From Astragalus membranaceus (lineage: Eukaryota > Streptophyta > Magnoliopsida > Fabales > Fabaceae), in the NCBI GenBank assembly GCA_039519185.1, contig CM076849.1:57361087-57425086 (forward strand): a stretch of 64,000 bases of DNA, read 5' to 3'. Position 1 is the first letter of the stretch; each line of letters opens with the position of its first letter. Position numbers and translations under genes: made by a program. A model generated the notes under the pieces. It did not search any database. It was not told the origin of the DNA and saw only the letters and a program-made list of their open reading frames with translations. This document shows, piece by piece, positions 9,295-20,825 of this stretch.

Positions 9295-12200
9295 TCAATC
9301 GAACAGATAGGGATATTTCACCCGCATGTTCTCCTCTACTTCCCAGGTTGCTTCGTCAGGTGACGCACCGTCCCAAAGCACTTTGACAATAGGAATTGAT
9401 CTCGTCCGAAGCGCCTTCTCACCACGTTCGATGATCCTAATTGGAGTAGGCTGATAAGATAAATCCGGTCTGACGTCAATCGCTTCATAACTTAATGGTT
9501 GATTCGGATCATGAATATATTTCCTTAGCTGAGATACATGAAACACATCATGTAATCTGGACAATTCTGGAGGTAATGCAATGCGATACGCTACCGGCCC
9601 AACTCGCTCGACAATCTGGAAGGGTCCGACATACCGAGGACTGAGCTTCTTCGCTCGCAAAGCAATACCGGTTCCGATGGTTGGAGAAAGTCTCAAAAAG
9701 ACATGATCTCCTTCTTCGAATTCTAACGGCCTTCTTCTCTTATCTACGTAACTCTTTTGTCGACTCTGCGCGGCTTTCATCCTTTCTCTTATCTGACGTA
9801 TCTTCTCCATAGTCTCACGGACCAAATCCGGTCCTAACAATCTCTGCTCACCTACATCCCACCAACACAATGGTGTTCTGCACTTCCTTCCATACAATGC
9901 TTCATATGGAGCCATTCCGACACTAGAATGGTAACTGTTGTTGTATGAAAACTCCACCAATGGAAGATGATCCTCCAATCTGCCTCCGCTATCGAGTACA
10001 CAAGCTCTCAACATATCTTCCAATGTCTGGATTGTCCTCTCAGTCTGCCCGTCTGTCTGTGGATGGTAAGCAGTGCTAACACACACTTTTGTTCCTAGCG
10101 CCATATTCAATGCTCTCCAAAATCGAGATGTGAACTTGGGATCTCGATCAGAGATGATACTTGTAGGGATTCCATGCAATTTAACAATATTCTTAAGATA
10201 CTCATCTGCTAACCTAGCAACCTTGTGAGTAGAACGCACTGGAATAAAATGAGCGGACTTGGTCAGGCGATCCACCACTACCCAAATAGAATCATTTCCG
10301 GCTTAGGACCGTGGCAATCCCATGACAAAATCCATAGATATGCTTTCCCATTTCCATTCAGGTACTTTCAACGGCTGTAACTGGCCACCAGGCTTCTGGT
10401 GCTCTATCTTAACTCTTTGACAAGTCAAGCATCGAGACACAAACTCTGCAATATCTACTTTCATACCCGGCCACCAGTACAATTGCTTCAAATCTTGATA
10501 CATCTTGGTAGACCCAGGATGTATTGAGAACTGACTCTTATGAGCCTCCTCTAAAACCTGCCTCTTCACATCCTCATTATTCGGCACACAGATTCTGCCA
10601 TCAAAACAAATTACACCATCACCGTCTTCGGTGTAACTCGGCAATCTTTTCTGCGCTTGTAGCTCTACATCGCTTTCTTGGGCTGAGCGAATTAGATCTC
10701 TCAAGGGACTTGAATTCCGAATGTGACTCAACACCAACCTGTTCCTTCTTGACTCATCAACTCTGCAGTGTGGATAGACTTTCTACTTAAAGCATCGGCC
10801 ACAACATTAGCCTTACCAGGATGGTACTTCAATTCAAAATCATAATCCTTCAGGAATTCTACCCATCTCCTCTGTCTGTTGTTCAGCTCCTTTTGGTCAA
10901 ACAAATACTTAAGGCTCTTGTGGTCACTAAAGACTTCGAAACGAGACCCATACAGGTAATGTCTCCAAATCTTTAGGGCAAACACAATCGCCGCCAACTC
11001 TAAATCATGAGTTGGGTAATTCTCTTCATGCGGTTTCAACTGTCTGGAGGCATAAGCAACTACTTGGTTATTCTGCATCAGGACACATCCCAAACCCTTA
11101 CCAGAGGCGTCGCAAAAGATTTGGAATCCTACGGACGGATCTGGAAGAATCAGGATAGGTGCAGAAGTCAAACGATTCTTCAGTTCCGCAAAACAATTAC
11201 TACAGTCTGAGTCCCAAACAAACGGCTGACCCTTGCGAGTTAACCGAGTGAGTGGAAGAACCAGCTGGGAAAATCCTTGAATGAATCTTCGATAATACCC
11301 AGCTAATCCCAAGAAACTTCTTACCTCAGTAACTGTAGACGGCTGTTCCCAGTCTACCACAGCTTCGATCTTACTGGGATCCACTGCAACACCTGCCCTA
11401 GATATCACATGGCCCAGAAACTTAACTTCGGGCATCCAAAAATCACATTTGGACGGCTTAGCATACAACTTCTTCTCTCGGAGTACGTTCAGAACAATTC
11501 AGAGATGTTGCACATGCTCCTCAATCGTTTTAGAGAACACCAAGATATCATCAATGAACACCACCACAAACTGATCCAGATATGGATTGAAAATCCGATT
11601 CATATAATCCATGAATACGGCTGGAGCATTGGTCAAACCGAAGGGCATCACTACAAATTCATAGTGTCCATACCTCGTACGGAAAGCGGTCTTCGGGACG
11701 TCCAAAGCTCGAACTCTAATTTGGTGATAGCCGGACCTTAAATCAATCTTTGAAAATACAGAAGCTCCCCTCAACTGATCCAGCAAATCATCAATTCTCG
11801 AGAGAGGGTACTTGTTCTTGATAGTCACCTTATTCAACTGACGATAATCGATACACAATCTCATACTTCCGTCCTTCTTCTTGACAAGCAATACTGGAGC
11901 ACCCCATGGTGAGGCACTCGGCCGGATGAACCGTTTGGAAATTAGCTCTTCCAATTGAACTTTCAATTCCCTTAACTCTAACGGCGACATTCTATACGGG
12001 GCTATAGAAATAGGTCCAGTGCCCGGAACCAGCTCTATAGAGAATTCCACCTCACGATCCGGAGGAAACGAAGGAACTTCATCGGGAAACACATCAAGAA
12101 ATTCATTAACTACTTGCACAGAAGATAAATCCTGACCTGTCTCAGTGGATGCAGACAACATCATGACATAAGCTTCTGCGCCTTGGAACAAATAGTTACT

Positions 12201-13610
12201 GGCCGAAGTGAAAGAAATAACAGCTTCAGAATTTGGCGGTTGTAGCTCCACTGACTCGGAGGCGAAACCGATAGTTCGATGGAAGCAATCTATTGTCACG
12301 TGATTGGCCGTCATCCAACTCATGCCTAGGACAACGTCCATGCCCTTCATTGGTAAACAAATGAAGTCTACTACAAAATTCCTGTCTCCAATGGATAGAA
12401 GACAATTTTCACATATCGCTTGGGTCGAAACACTACCCTCAGCAGCGGTCTTAATGGAGATTGGTTGAGGTAAAGGAGTTAAAGCCAATCCCAACCGTTC
12501 AACACAAACTTGAGATATAAAACAATGGGTCGCACCTGAATCATATAAAATACTAACGGAGTTATTAAAAAGAGATCCCATACCCCTTAGTAGATTATCA
12601 GACAGTGTGACCTTCTGGGCGTCCAAGGTGTAAACTCTTCCATGAGTTGTAGTAGCAGCAGGGTTACTTCCTTGACTCTTCTCCTTCTCTGGGCAGTCCC
12701 GTGCATAATGACCGTCTTTCTTGCAAAAATAACACTGGTTGGATCCCATCTGGCATTTACCCTGATGATACTTTCTACAGTTGGAACATGTACTGAACCT
12801 TGAGGAGTTCGACGACTGAACCTGTTTCCCCTTGTTGGAGTTGTGCCTGGGACCTGTCTGATGGTTGGATGATCCAACACTCTTCTTATTCTGATGGAAT
12901 ACTTTCCTGCCTGCATATAACCTCTTCAAGTCACTCTCAGCTATGTGTGCTTGTTGAACCATGGCAGCATAGTTAGTATAAGCAAAAGAACTTAAACTCT
13001 GAGCAATATCTTCCCTTAGCCCATACTTGAACCTTTCGGTTTTCCACTTGTCATTGGGAGCATACCCGGCCAAACCGAAGAATTGATATAACTCTTCAAA
13101 CTTAGCCGCGTACTGACCCACAGTTGAGCTCCCTTGGGTGAGAGTCAGAAATTCGTTCTCCTTGTCGAACTTCATGGCGGTTGGAAAGAACTGCTCTAAA
13201 AATACCTGCTTGAAATGTTCCCAAGTCTGGGGAGTATCCATAGTTACCATCATGGCTTTGGTATTAGTCCACCAGTTGTTAGCTTCACCTTTCAGCATAT
13301 GTGTTGCCAATCTCAGCTTGTCCTCATCAGTGACTTGCATAGCTACGAAAATCTTCTCTATATCATCTAGTCAATGCTGGGCTTCCATGACATCCGGTCC
13401 TCCTCTGAACTCGGACGGCTTCATTTTCAGGAATTCAGAGAAAACCCTCCTTGGGTCAACTTGAGCCTCAGGGACTTGCTGAGGCTGAGCTTGAGCATTC
13501 TGCTGCATTTGCAACATATCCTCCATCATCTTCTGCTGCCTCTTGATCACGTTCTGCATCCATGCAGCATGCGGATCAATCGGTGGGTTATTCCTCGATC
13601 CTCCTGCCAT
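9295..13610 (-). pseudogene. RT-B gag-pol polyprotein, disrupted
   Basis: One long minus-strand reading frame starts at the ATG at 13610 (MAGGSRNNPP) and ends at 9295. In order: gag with a CCHC knuckle ([14 protein letters not shown], about 12735-12693), aspartic protease (YDSGATHCF, about 12550), reverse transcriptase ([11 protein letters not shown], about 11560), RNase H ([11 protein letters not shown], about 11115), integrase zinc finger and core (DRDPKFTSRFW, about 10140), and a chromodomain-like tail (DEATWEVEENM, near 9340). Breaks: a stop at 13371-13373 where RT-A has Trp, a stop at 11499-11501 where RT-A has Arg, a frameshift near 10737-10745, and a stop at 10303-10305 before the integrase core. 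The coding region is otherwise well preserved, which fits a young insertion. The protein would normally act in cytoplasmic virus-like particles and in nuclear integration. Confidence 0.93.
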
Positions 13611-13740
13611 AATTCTGCAAATGATACACCAAGTATTAAGTTGATCAGTCTCAATATCTCTTAGCATCACAAGAAGCAAGATAGCAGAATTACTCGAGGG
13701 ACAAAACCACCCTAACTGTCTAAGCCCGACTAGGTCGAAC

Positions 13741-13753
13741 TGCTCTGATACCA
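13741..13753 (-). other. RT-B primer-binding site, initiator tRNA-Met type
   Basis: The minus strand reads TGGTATCAGAGCA three bases inside the 5' LTR, matching the initiator tRNA-Met 3' end, as in RT-A. Confidence 0.9.
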
Positions 13754-14134
13754 TAATGTAACACCCCGATAAGTTCTAATATATAGAATCGCCGAAATGC
13801 ACTAAATGGCATACATCAGAGTAACTTCCTGTTATTGAAATATTGAACACATCTAAAACTTTCGATAATACATATCAAATGGTTCTCTGAACCTCATAAA
13901 CTTCCCAAAAATGCTTAAGTTTCAAAACTTAAGACTTATACAAAATCTTGGTGTTCAATACTCAAAACATAAAGTAGCGGAAACGATTTTACAACTTAAA
14001 CAACGAAAGTTATACAATCGGAACATAGAAACAATAAATGGGACAAAGGTCTAAAACATGAAACTAGGTCTTCAATGACTCCAAGAGTCACACCAGCTAA
14101 CCGTGCTTTTTCGCCTTTGCTTTTCCCTGTTTCT

Positions 14135-15131
14135 CTGTAAAAACCACAAATATGAAGGGTGAGATAAACATTATCTCAGTGAGTCCTATCGAGACCCCTT
14201 ACTAACTCTAGCGGTTCATTATGCCTTGTTTTGAACTCGTGGTCCTTAAAAGCAACCACGTGGACATACATTAAGTTCTTGTAACCTTTATGCTCATGGC
14301 CCTCCTAAGCGACACATGAAGCATACAATCTTTTGATCCATGTTTTTAGCATAACACCTCAGTCTACCTATTTTATAGGTACTTCTTTGACTTTGGTGAA
14401 CCCATCCCGCTATTTCTAGTGGGGGAAACATTCTTGAGTCTAGGTTTTGGGGCTCATGACTTCCCCTCCCCTAGTATGCTAACCTCTAAGGGTCGTCACC
14501 CTTTTTCCTCTTATATTTATTATACATTATCAATCCATGTACCCGCAATGGGCTGTTAGTCATATCAGTCAAGTACCATGCATAACGTACTTTGAATTTG
14601 AAGGTCAGAAAGTCTCACACGACCCGTGCGTGTAGGCGCACGACCCGTGCGCGGTTTGAACAGATTGTAGAAATTTTCCAGAAAGATACGCACGACCCGT
14701 GCGACTAGGCGCACGATCCGTGCGTTATTGAATAAAATTGCAGGGAGTTCCAGAAACATACGCACGACCCGTGCGACTAGGCGCACGATTCGTGCGTGTT
14801 TAAAAATCCAGTTCTTGTGGTTTCAGATGGGGGCGCACGACCCGTGCTCAGAGGCACACGATCCGTGCGTCTCCATCAGTTTTCCAGAAAACAGGCTTTT
14901 CATGAGTTAAACCATTCCATTCCGATTCCCATTTCCCTTCCGACCGAGACCCAAACATGAACACATACATTATATCAGTATAGTACAGCAGACATATACC
15001 ATTCAATTCAGCACATTTCAACAATCAAAACATAACGTGTTATAAAAAGTCACTGTTTTTAGAAAAGCGGTTTTCGAAAAGGTGGAGACTCCGAAAATAC
15101 ACACATTCCCTAAGCGAGTTATAGAACTCAC
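14135..15131 (-). other. Predicted intron inside the RT-B 5' LTR
   Basis: Donor ATAG/GTGAGT at 15131 and acceptor TTTTTACAG/AG at 14135 on the minus strand (997 bp; shorter than the 3' copy because of the deletion). This copy would lie in the leader of the genomic transcript. Confidence 0.5.
14613..14872. repeat. Palindrome array GCACGAYCCGTGC, 5' LTR copy
   Basis: Eight copies in four pairs, collinear with 7878-8142. One centre reads GATTCGT where the other LTR has GATCCGT. Confidence 0.9.
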
Positions 15132-15934
15132 CTATCGTGATGAAAATCACGCAACACCGGGACTCCGAGAACTCAACCGCTCCAAAACCACGAACTCTCT
15201 TCGAACTCGCTCCAACAACGAACTCAACTACTCCAAATCGCTTGGACAGCAGTTGATTTCGAATCCTAGCTACCCAAACAACTTCAACAGCAATTGTGGC
15301 AAGAAAATGAGTCTTGGTACTGAATAATGGGCTCTAGCAAGGACATGCCAACTATTTGGAGCATCAACACTCCATTTTTGGCTCTATAAAGCTTTGAGGA
15401 TCTAAAATGGTGAGATGAGATGGAGAAGTGTGTTGGAGATGATGTTTGTACCAGTATTTAGAGGTTGAAAAACTGATTTCAATGGTGCAATCGGATGATA
15501 CATGCATTCAGTTTGGTGGGATTTCTCTTCCTCCCCTCTCCTCCACGCCTACCCTTCCTTTCTCTCTTCTTGTTTCTGATTTCTAAAAGTGGACCAACTG
15601 TTTCAGTTTTGTGGTTTTTCAGCTGGAAACAATTATATATATATGGTATGGTTAAAAGACAGGTTTGCCCCTCACTTAACCTTTTTATCTCCTATGACTC
15701 CCATCAGCCTTAAGCATCCTACTAACCTCCCATTAATTACTATCTTTATACCTTATTTTGATTATGCATGACTACAATTATTTATTTCAACTTCATATAA
15801 TTAAATGGCCTATGCAATTAACTTAATTCATGATGAACCTTTTGCGCTAACTACTCGACTTAGCCGATGATTACCTTAACCTTTTCGCTAATTTAAATAA
15901 ATTAAATTAGCTAGTTAGGGGATGTTACAGAAAG

Positions 15935-16897
15935 GATAAGAACGCAATTGGAACCGTTCGGATTGGCCTAAGACGTATTTTGAATTTGGGTAACAGAAGC
16001 CTATGCACGATCCGTGCTTAAGAGGTGCACGACCCGCGCGTGTTTTCAAAATATTTTGAACACGAATACGAAGAGTACGCACGATCTGTGCCCTAGGGGC
16101 GCACAGTCTGTGCTATGTCTTTAAATTTTTACAGGCATCCTGCGAACAGGACACACGGTCCACGCCACTGGGGCGCACGACCCGTGCGTGTTCATCAGTA
16201 GCCCAAAAACTGTGATTGTTCCAGAAAACTTGGCCGTTCCGATCGTTCCAATAATTGTCTTGATAAATTACGAAACATCAAGACACATAATTTCAGTCCA
16301 GAACAACAATCAATTAAAACAATTACAGCATCATTCAATCAATCGTATAAGTTATCGTTAAAATGTAATTTCGTAAAAACGGTTTTGGACTCGATTCCTT
16401 TTTGAAATAAAACGCGAGACACATGGATTCCGAGACATGCAAACTTAGTATCAAATAAACATCCCTAAGCGAGTATAGAACTCACCTAACGTCATGAAAA
16501 TCACGCAAAATCTGAAACACTTGGAGTTCAACGACACCGAATTTCCACGAACTTTCTCCATACACGTTCAACCACTTCCAAAATCGAACCGCTCCTATTT
16601 CGAATCTAAGCCCCTTTTTGATACTGAGATTGCTCCCACTATGGCCTAATTCACAGTGTAGCTTCAAGGATTTGCTAAGGATTTCTCCTAAGGCTTCAAA
16701 GGCACATGCCAGGCTTCTTCAAAGTTAAAAACTCCTCTTTGAGATTTGGAGTCCAAAAATGGTGAATTGAAAAATAGATGGAATGAGTTTGTGGAATTGG
16801 TATCAATGAGAAGAGAAAGAAAAATGGAGTAGGATGGTGGAAAGAGAACTTACATGCAACAAGGATATGAAGTTAGTTCTCCCTCTTCTCCTCCCTC
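15935..16897 (-). mobile_element. RT-A 5' LTR, second piece
   Basis: Follows the second GAAAG copy and continues the RT-A LTR. It includes six degenerate palindromes (16010-16190, for example TGCACGATCCGTGC and GCACGACCCGTGCG), the block CCTAAGCGAGT, the donor at 16485 and the stem-loop at 16490-16505. Similarity fades near 16890 in a pyrimidine tract, where the 285-bp array begins. The terminal TGTTACA end is not seen, so this LTR is truncated or its end was replaced by the array. Confidence 0.75.
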
Positions 16898-17733
16898 CCA
16901 CTCTCTCACATCATCTTTTAATTTTTTATTTCTCTTTAAAACTTACTTTTCTCGTTCCTCTCTCTCACTCTTCCACTTCTCTCTACTATCAACATAATCA
17001 AACAACCCACTTCCAAAAAATTTTTTTTAAATTTAATTTTTGTAAAAATTAATATATACAAACAAGCTACTACCAAAAATACTAAATTATCCTCCACTTT
17101 TCTCTCAATCTTAAGAATAAAAATGTCATTTCAAATTATTTCCTCTCACTTTTTTCTCTCACTCACTTTTATCAATAGTGGGTCACACTCTCACATAATC
17201 TTTTAATTTTTTATTTCACTTTAAAACTTATTTTTTTCTTTTCTCTCTCTCACTCTTTCCACTTCTCTCTACTATCAACATAATCAAACAACCCACTACC
17301 AAAAATCTTTTTTTCTTTAAATTTAATTTTGTAAAATTCAATATATACAAACAACGTACTACCAAAAATACTAAATTATCCTCCACTTTTCTCTCAATTC
17401 TATGGATAAAAATGTCATTTCAAATTATTTCCTCTCACTTTTTCTCTCACTCACTTTTATCATTAGTGGGTTACACTCTCACATCATCTTTTAATTTTTT
17501 ATTTCACTTTAAAACTTACTTTTCTCTTTCTTCTCTCTCACTCTTTCCACTTCTCTCTACTGTCAACATAATCAAACAACCCACTTCCAAAAAAAATTTA
17601 AAATTTTTTTTTTGTAAAAATCAATATATAGAAACAACCTACTACCAAAAATACTAAATTATCCTCCACTTTTCTCTCAATCCTAAGGATAAAGATGTCA
17701 TTTCAAATTATTTCCTCTCACTTTTTTCTCTCA
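16898..17733. repeat. 285-bp tandem repeat array, left part
   Basis: Pyrimidine-rich units (marked by CACATCATCTTTTAATTTTT at 16907, 17192 and 17480; spacing 285 and 288) run to the CACTA insertion point. The array continues beyond it at 28706. It ends in TCA (17731-17733), the CACTA target duplication. No gene is present. Confidence 0.9.
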
Positions 17734-17755
17734 CACTACTACAAAAAAGGCCTTT

Positions 17756-18170
17756 TGAATCGGTTATTTGGCACATTTAGAGTCGGTTATTTGCCGATTC
17801 TAATACTGCCGATTCTAAAGGTGATAACATTTAGAATCGGTTAAATAACCGATTCAAAATGGGTAATTCCGAATCGGTTGTTGTAAAACCCGATTCCAAA
17901 TCCTATCTCAGACAACAAAATACGAAGCCAAACAAGGAGATTTTGAATCGGTTATATAAACAACCGATTCAAAATTACTATGTTTAGAATCGGTTATATA
18001 AACAACCGATTCTAAATGTCAGGTTATAAGAATCTGTTGTTTATATAACCGATTCTAAATGTCAAAATGACTATTTTTTGAATCGGTTATATAAGCAACC
18101 GATTCTAATTGTCTGTTTATAAATAGACATTTTGAATCGGTTGTTTATATAACCGATTCTAAATGTCAGA
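17756..18170. repeat. CACTA subterminal palindromic repeats, left end
   Basis: About nine copies of GAATCGGTT, most paired with AACCGATTC to form palindromes with 4-8 bp centres (for example at 17832, 17943, 17987, 18079 and 18133). In En/Spm such subterminal motifs bind TnpA; here that role is inferred. Confidence 0.9.
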
Positions 18171-18522
18171 AGCTTGTCAGAAGTTTTTTCCTGTTTATTT
18201 TCTTCCCATTTTTTTCAATCACCTAATAACATTTTTACAGCAACTCATAATAATACATAAATTTGTTTCTTTTAATTCAGTTCAGCAACTACATATTTCT
18301 TTCAATTCAGCAACTATATATACACCATCAGCTAAAACATAGAACTAAATACATATGTCTTTCAATTCAACAACTAGTGTTTCAAATACCTATAACAAAA
18401 ATGCTAAACCTGAGAAACCTGCTGGACCAATACATATATATCAAATACCTGATACACTAATTCATGTACTGGCTATAACAAATACATATATATCAAACTT
18501 AACGCTTTCCACAAAAAGAAAA

Positions 18523-20731
18523 TCAACATATATTTCCTGCTGGACGAATCTGCAAATAAAATTCCGCCCAAAGCTTGCGGACCTCCAAAATTTCCTTATG
18601 AGTGTATGCCTTTTGGTTATCAAATACCTACAAAAGGTCCATAAAAAAACTCAGCACAATGAGAACTAAAAGACACGGTATTAAAGAAACACTGAACCTA
18701 TATCCAGATTTAGCCCAGAATTTTACCCTAACTTGTGAGACCTATAACTTGAGCTACACAACTCCAAATTCAACCAAACCGGTGCCAAAATGACCAGAAT
18801 TAAGTCTAGTTTCTAAATCACTAACCCTCAAAATTTTTGGATTAACAGAACACTACCAGTTTCAAAAAGACCGAACCTATGTCCAGATTTCCCAAAACAG
18901 TGAGTTTAACATCAAGATCACTCAATTTGACACCAAATTTCGTACAGTATTATGATGTCTAGTTTCTTACTATGATTTTAGATTTACAAAACAATAGGCC
19001 AATTAGTACAGTATTAAAGAAACAAACAGATTGGTTCTCAGGTTTGACAATTTCTGTCCTTCAACTTCAAACAGCCCTAAGTTGACCAAAACTTAACCAA
19101 ATAATACGGGACCTGAGCTAAAACTGAAGAAAATTATGTCTAGTTTACAATGGAATAAGAATAGTTCGAAACGGAGTTGAATTGAAAACACCACAACCGA
19201 AATACTGAACCTATATCCAGATTTAGCCCAGAATTTTACCCTAACTTGTGAGACCTATAACTCGAGGTACACAACTCCAAATTCAACCAAACCGGTGCCA
19301 AAATGACCAGAATTAAGTCTAGTTTCTAAATCAATAGCCCTCATAATTTTTGGATTAACAGAACACTGCCAGTTTCAAAAAGACCTAACCTATGTCCAGA
19401 TTTCCCAAAACAGTGAGTTTAACATCAAAATCACTCAATTTGACACCAAATTTCGTCCAGTATTATGATGTCTAGTTTCTTACTATGTTTTTAGATTTAC
19501 AAAACAATAGGCCAATTAGTACAGTATTAAAGAAACAAACAGATTGGTTCTCAGGTTTGACAGTTTCTGTCCTTCAACTTCAAACAATCCTAAATTGACC
19601 AAAACTTAACCAAATAATACGGGACCTGAGCTAAAACTGAAGAAAATTATGTCTAGTTTACAATGGAATAAGAATAGTTCAAAACGGAGTTGAATTGAAA
19701 ACACCACAACCGAAATACTGAACATATACCCAGATTTAGCCCAGAATTTTACCCTAACTTGTGAGACCTATAACTCGAGCTACACAACTCCAATTTCAAC
19801 CAAACCGGTGCCAAAATGACCAGCATTAAGTCTAGTTTCTAAATGACTAACCCTCATAATTTTTGGATTAACAGAACACTACCAGTTTCAAAAAGACCGA
19901 ACCTATGTCCAGATTTCCCAAAACAGTGAGTTTAACATCAAAATCACTCAATTTGACACCACATTTCGTATAATATCATTAAAACTATTACATACCTCCT
20001 CCCATAAGTTTATGATACTGGCATTCACAATCGTCATCATATACTTCATCACAAAGTACCCACAATGATACCTATTTTGTTGTCGTGCCACCTACACATA
20101 TACAAACTTAGCTTCAGCACCATTGAACATAACTCCTATCACTCAGCAAAGAGTAATGACTACAGTAAATTATGCTTATTTACCTTAGGGAGCAACCATA
20201 TGGTGTCCAGTGTAGAATTCATTGCTCTAATAACATCAAAAGTTAATAATAATTAATTTTAAAAAATTTATCATAGTTAAAATATTACAATGTAAACAAT
20301 GGTAAACAATTAACCACTTACTTGTTAATCATGTCTTTGATTCTTTTGGCTGGTTTTTTACCATTTGAACACATCCAGACAACAGTATTTTGCTCGGGGA
20401 CCAAGACAATCAGTTGCCAATGGTCTCTGCAATATTGGTAAAGATAATAATATGTAAGAAAAGAAGCTAACAAAGGAAACTAGCATATAATAATATGTAA
20501 CAAAGAAACTAACAAATAATATGCAACTACGTACTCATTGCAAAGCGGAGCCAAATATACTCTCTTATGATTGCTGGCCATTTTGTTTTGAATATAGGCA
20601 GAAACAATGCTTGGGGAAGAGCCCTTCAATGTAATCTTATATGGACACATAAATCCATATAAGTCACCAACACTCCTTTCAGCACATTTACGATGTAGAT
20701 ATCTATTAGCACGTAAAAACAATTTTATCAA

Positions 20732-20825
<94 letters not shown>

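Larger units (their letters stand above)
6828..15929 (-). mobile_element. RT-B: full-length Ty3/gypsy retrotransposon (Tekay-like chromovirus), minus strand
   Basis: The element is 9102 bp with TG...CA LTRs (6828-9246 and 13757-15929), target duplication GAAAG at 6823-6827 and 15930-15934, an iMet primer site, a polypurine tract, and the order gag-protease-RT-RNase H-integrase on the minus strand. The two LTRs differ by roughly a dozen substitutions plus indels by eye, so insertion is recent relative to RT-A, whose LTR it splits. Assignment to the Tekay/Del group rests on the integrase tail and general gag-pol resemblance and is moderate. The coding frame carries several breaks, so it is probably not autonomous. 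Confidence 0.92.
13757..15929 (-). repeat. RT-B 5' LTR
   Basis: 2173 bp, nearly identical to the 3' LTR apart from a deletion of about 195 bp (the segment equivalent to 7656-7850 is missing at 14585), a short TA tract and an 11-bp pyrimidine indel. Most point differences seen are C/T or G/A. Confidence 0.95.
6124..16485 (-). other. Predicted LTR intron of RT-A (now interrupted by RT-B)
   Basis: On the minus strand TTAG/GTGAGT puts a donor at 16485 and TTTTTACAG/AG puts an acceptor at 6124. RT-B (6828-15929 plus one TSD copy) sits inside this interval. Without it the intron would be about 1.25 kb. Splicing is inferred from sequence only. Confidence 0.45.
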
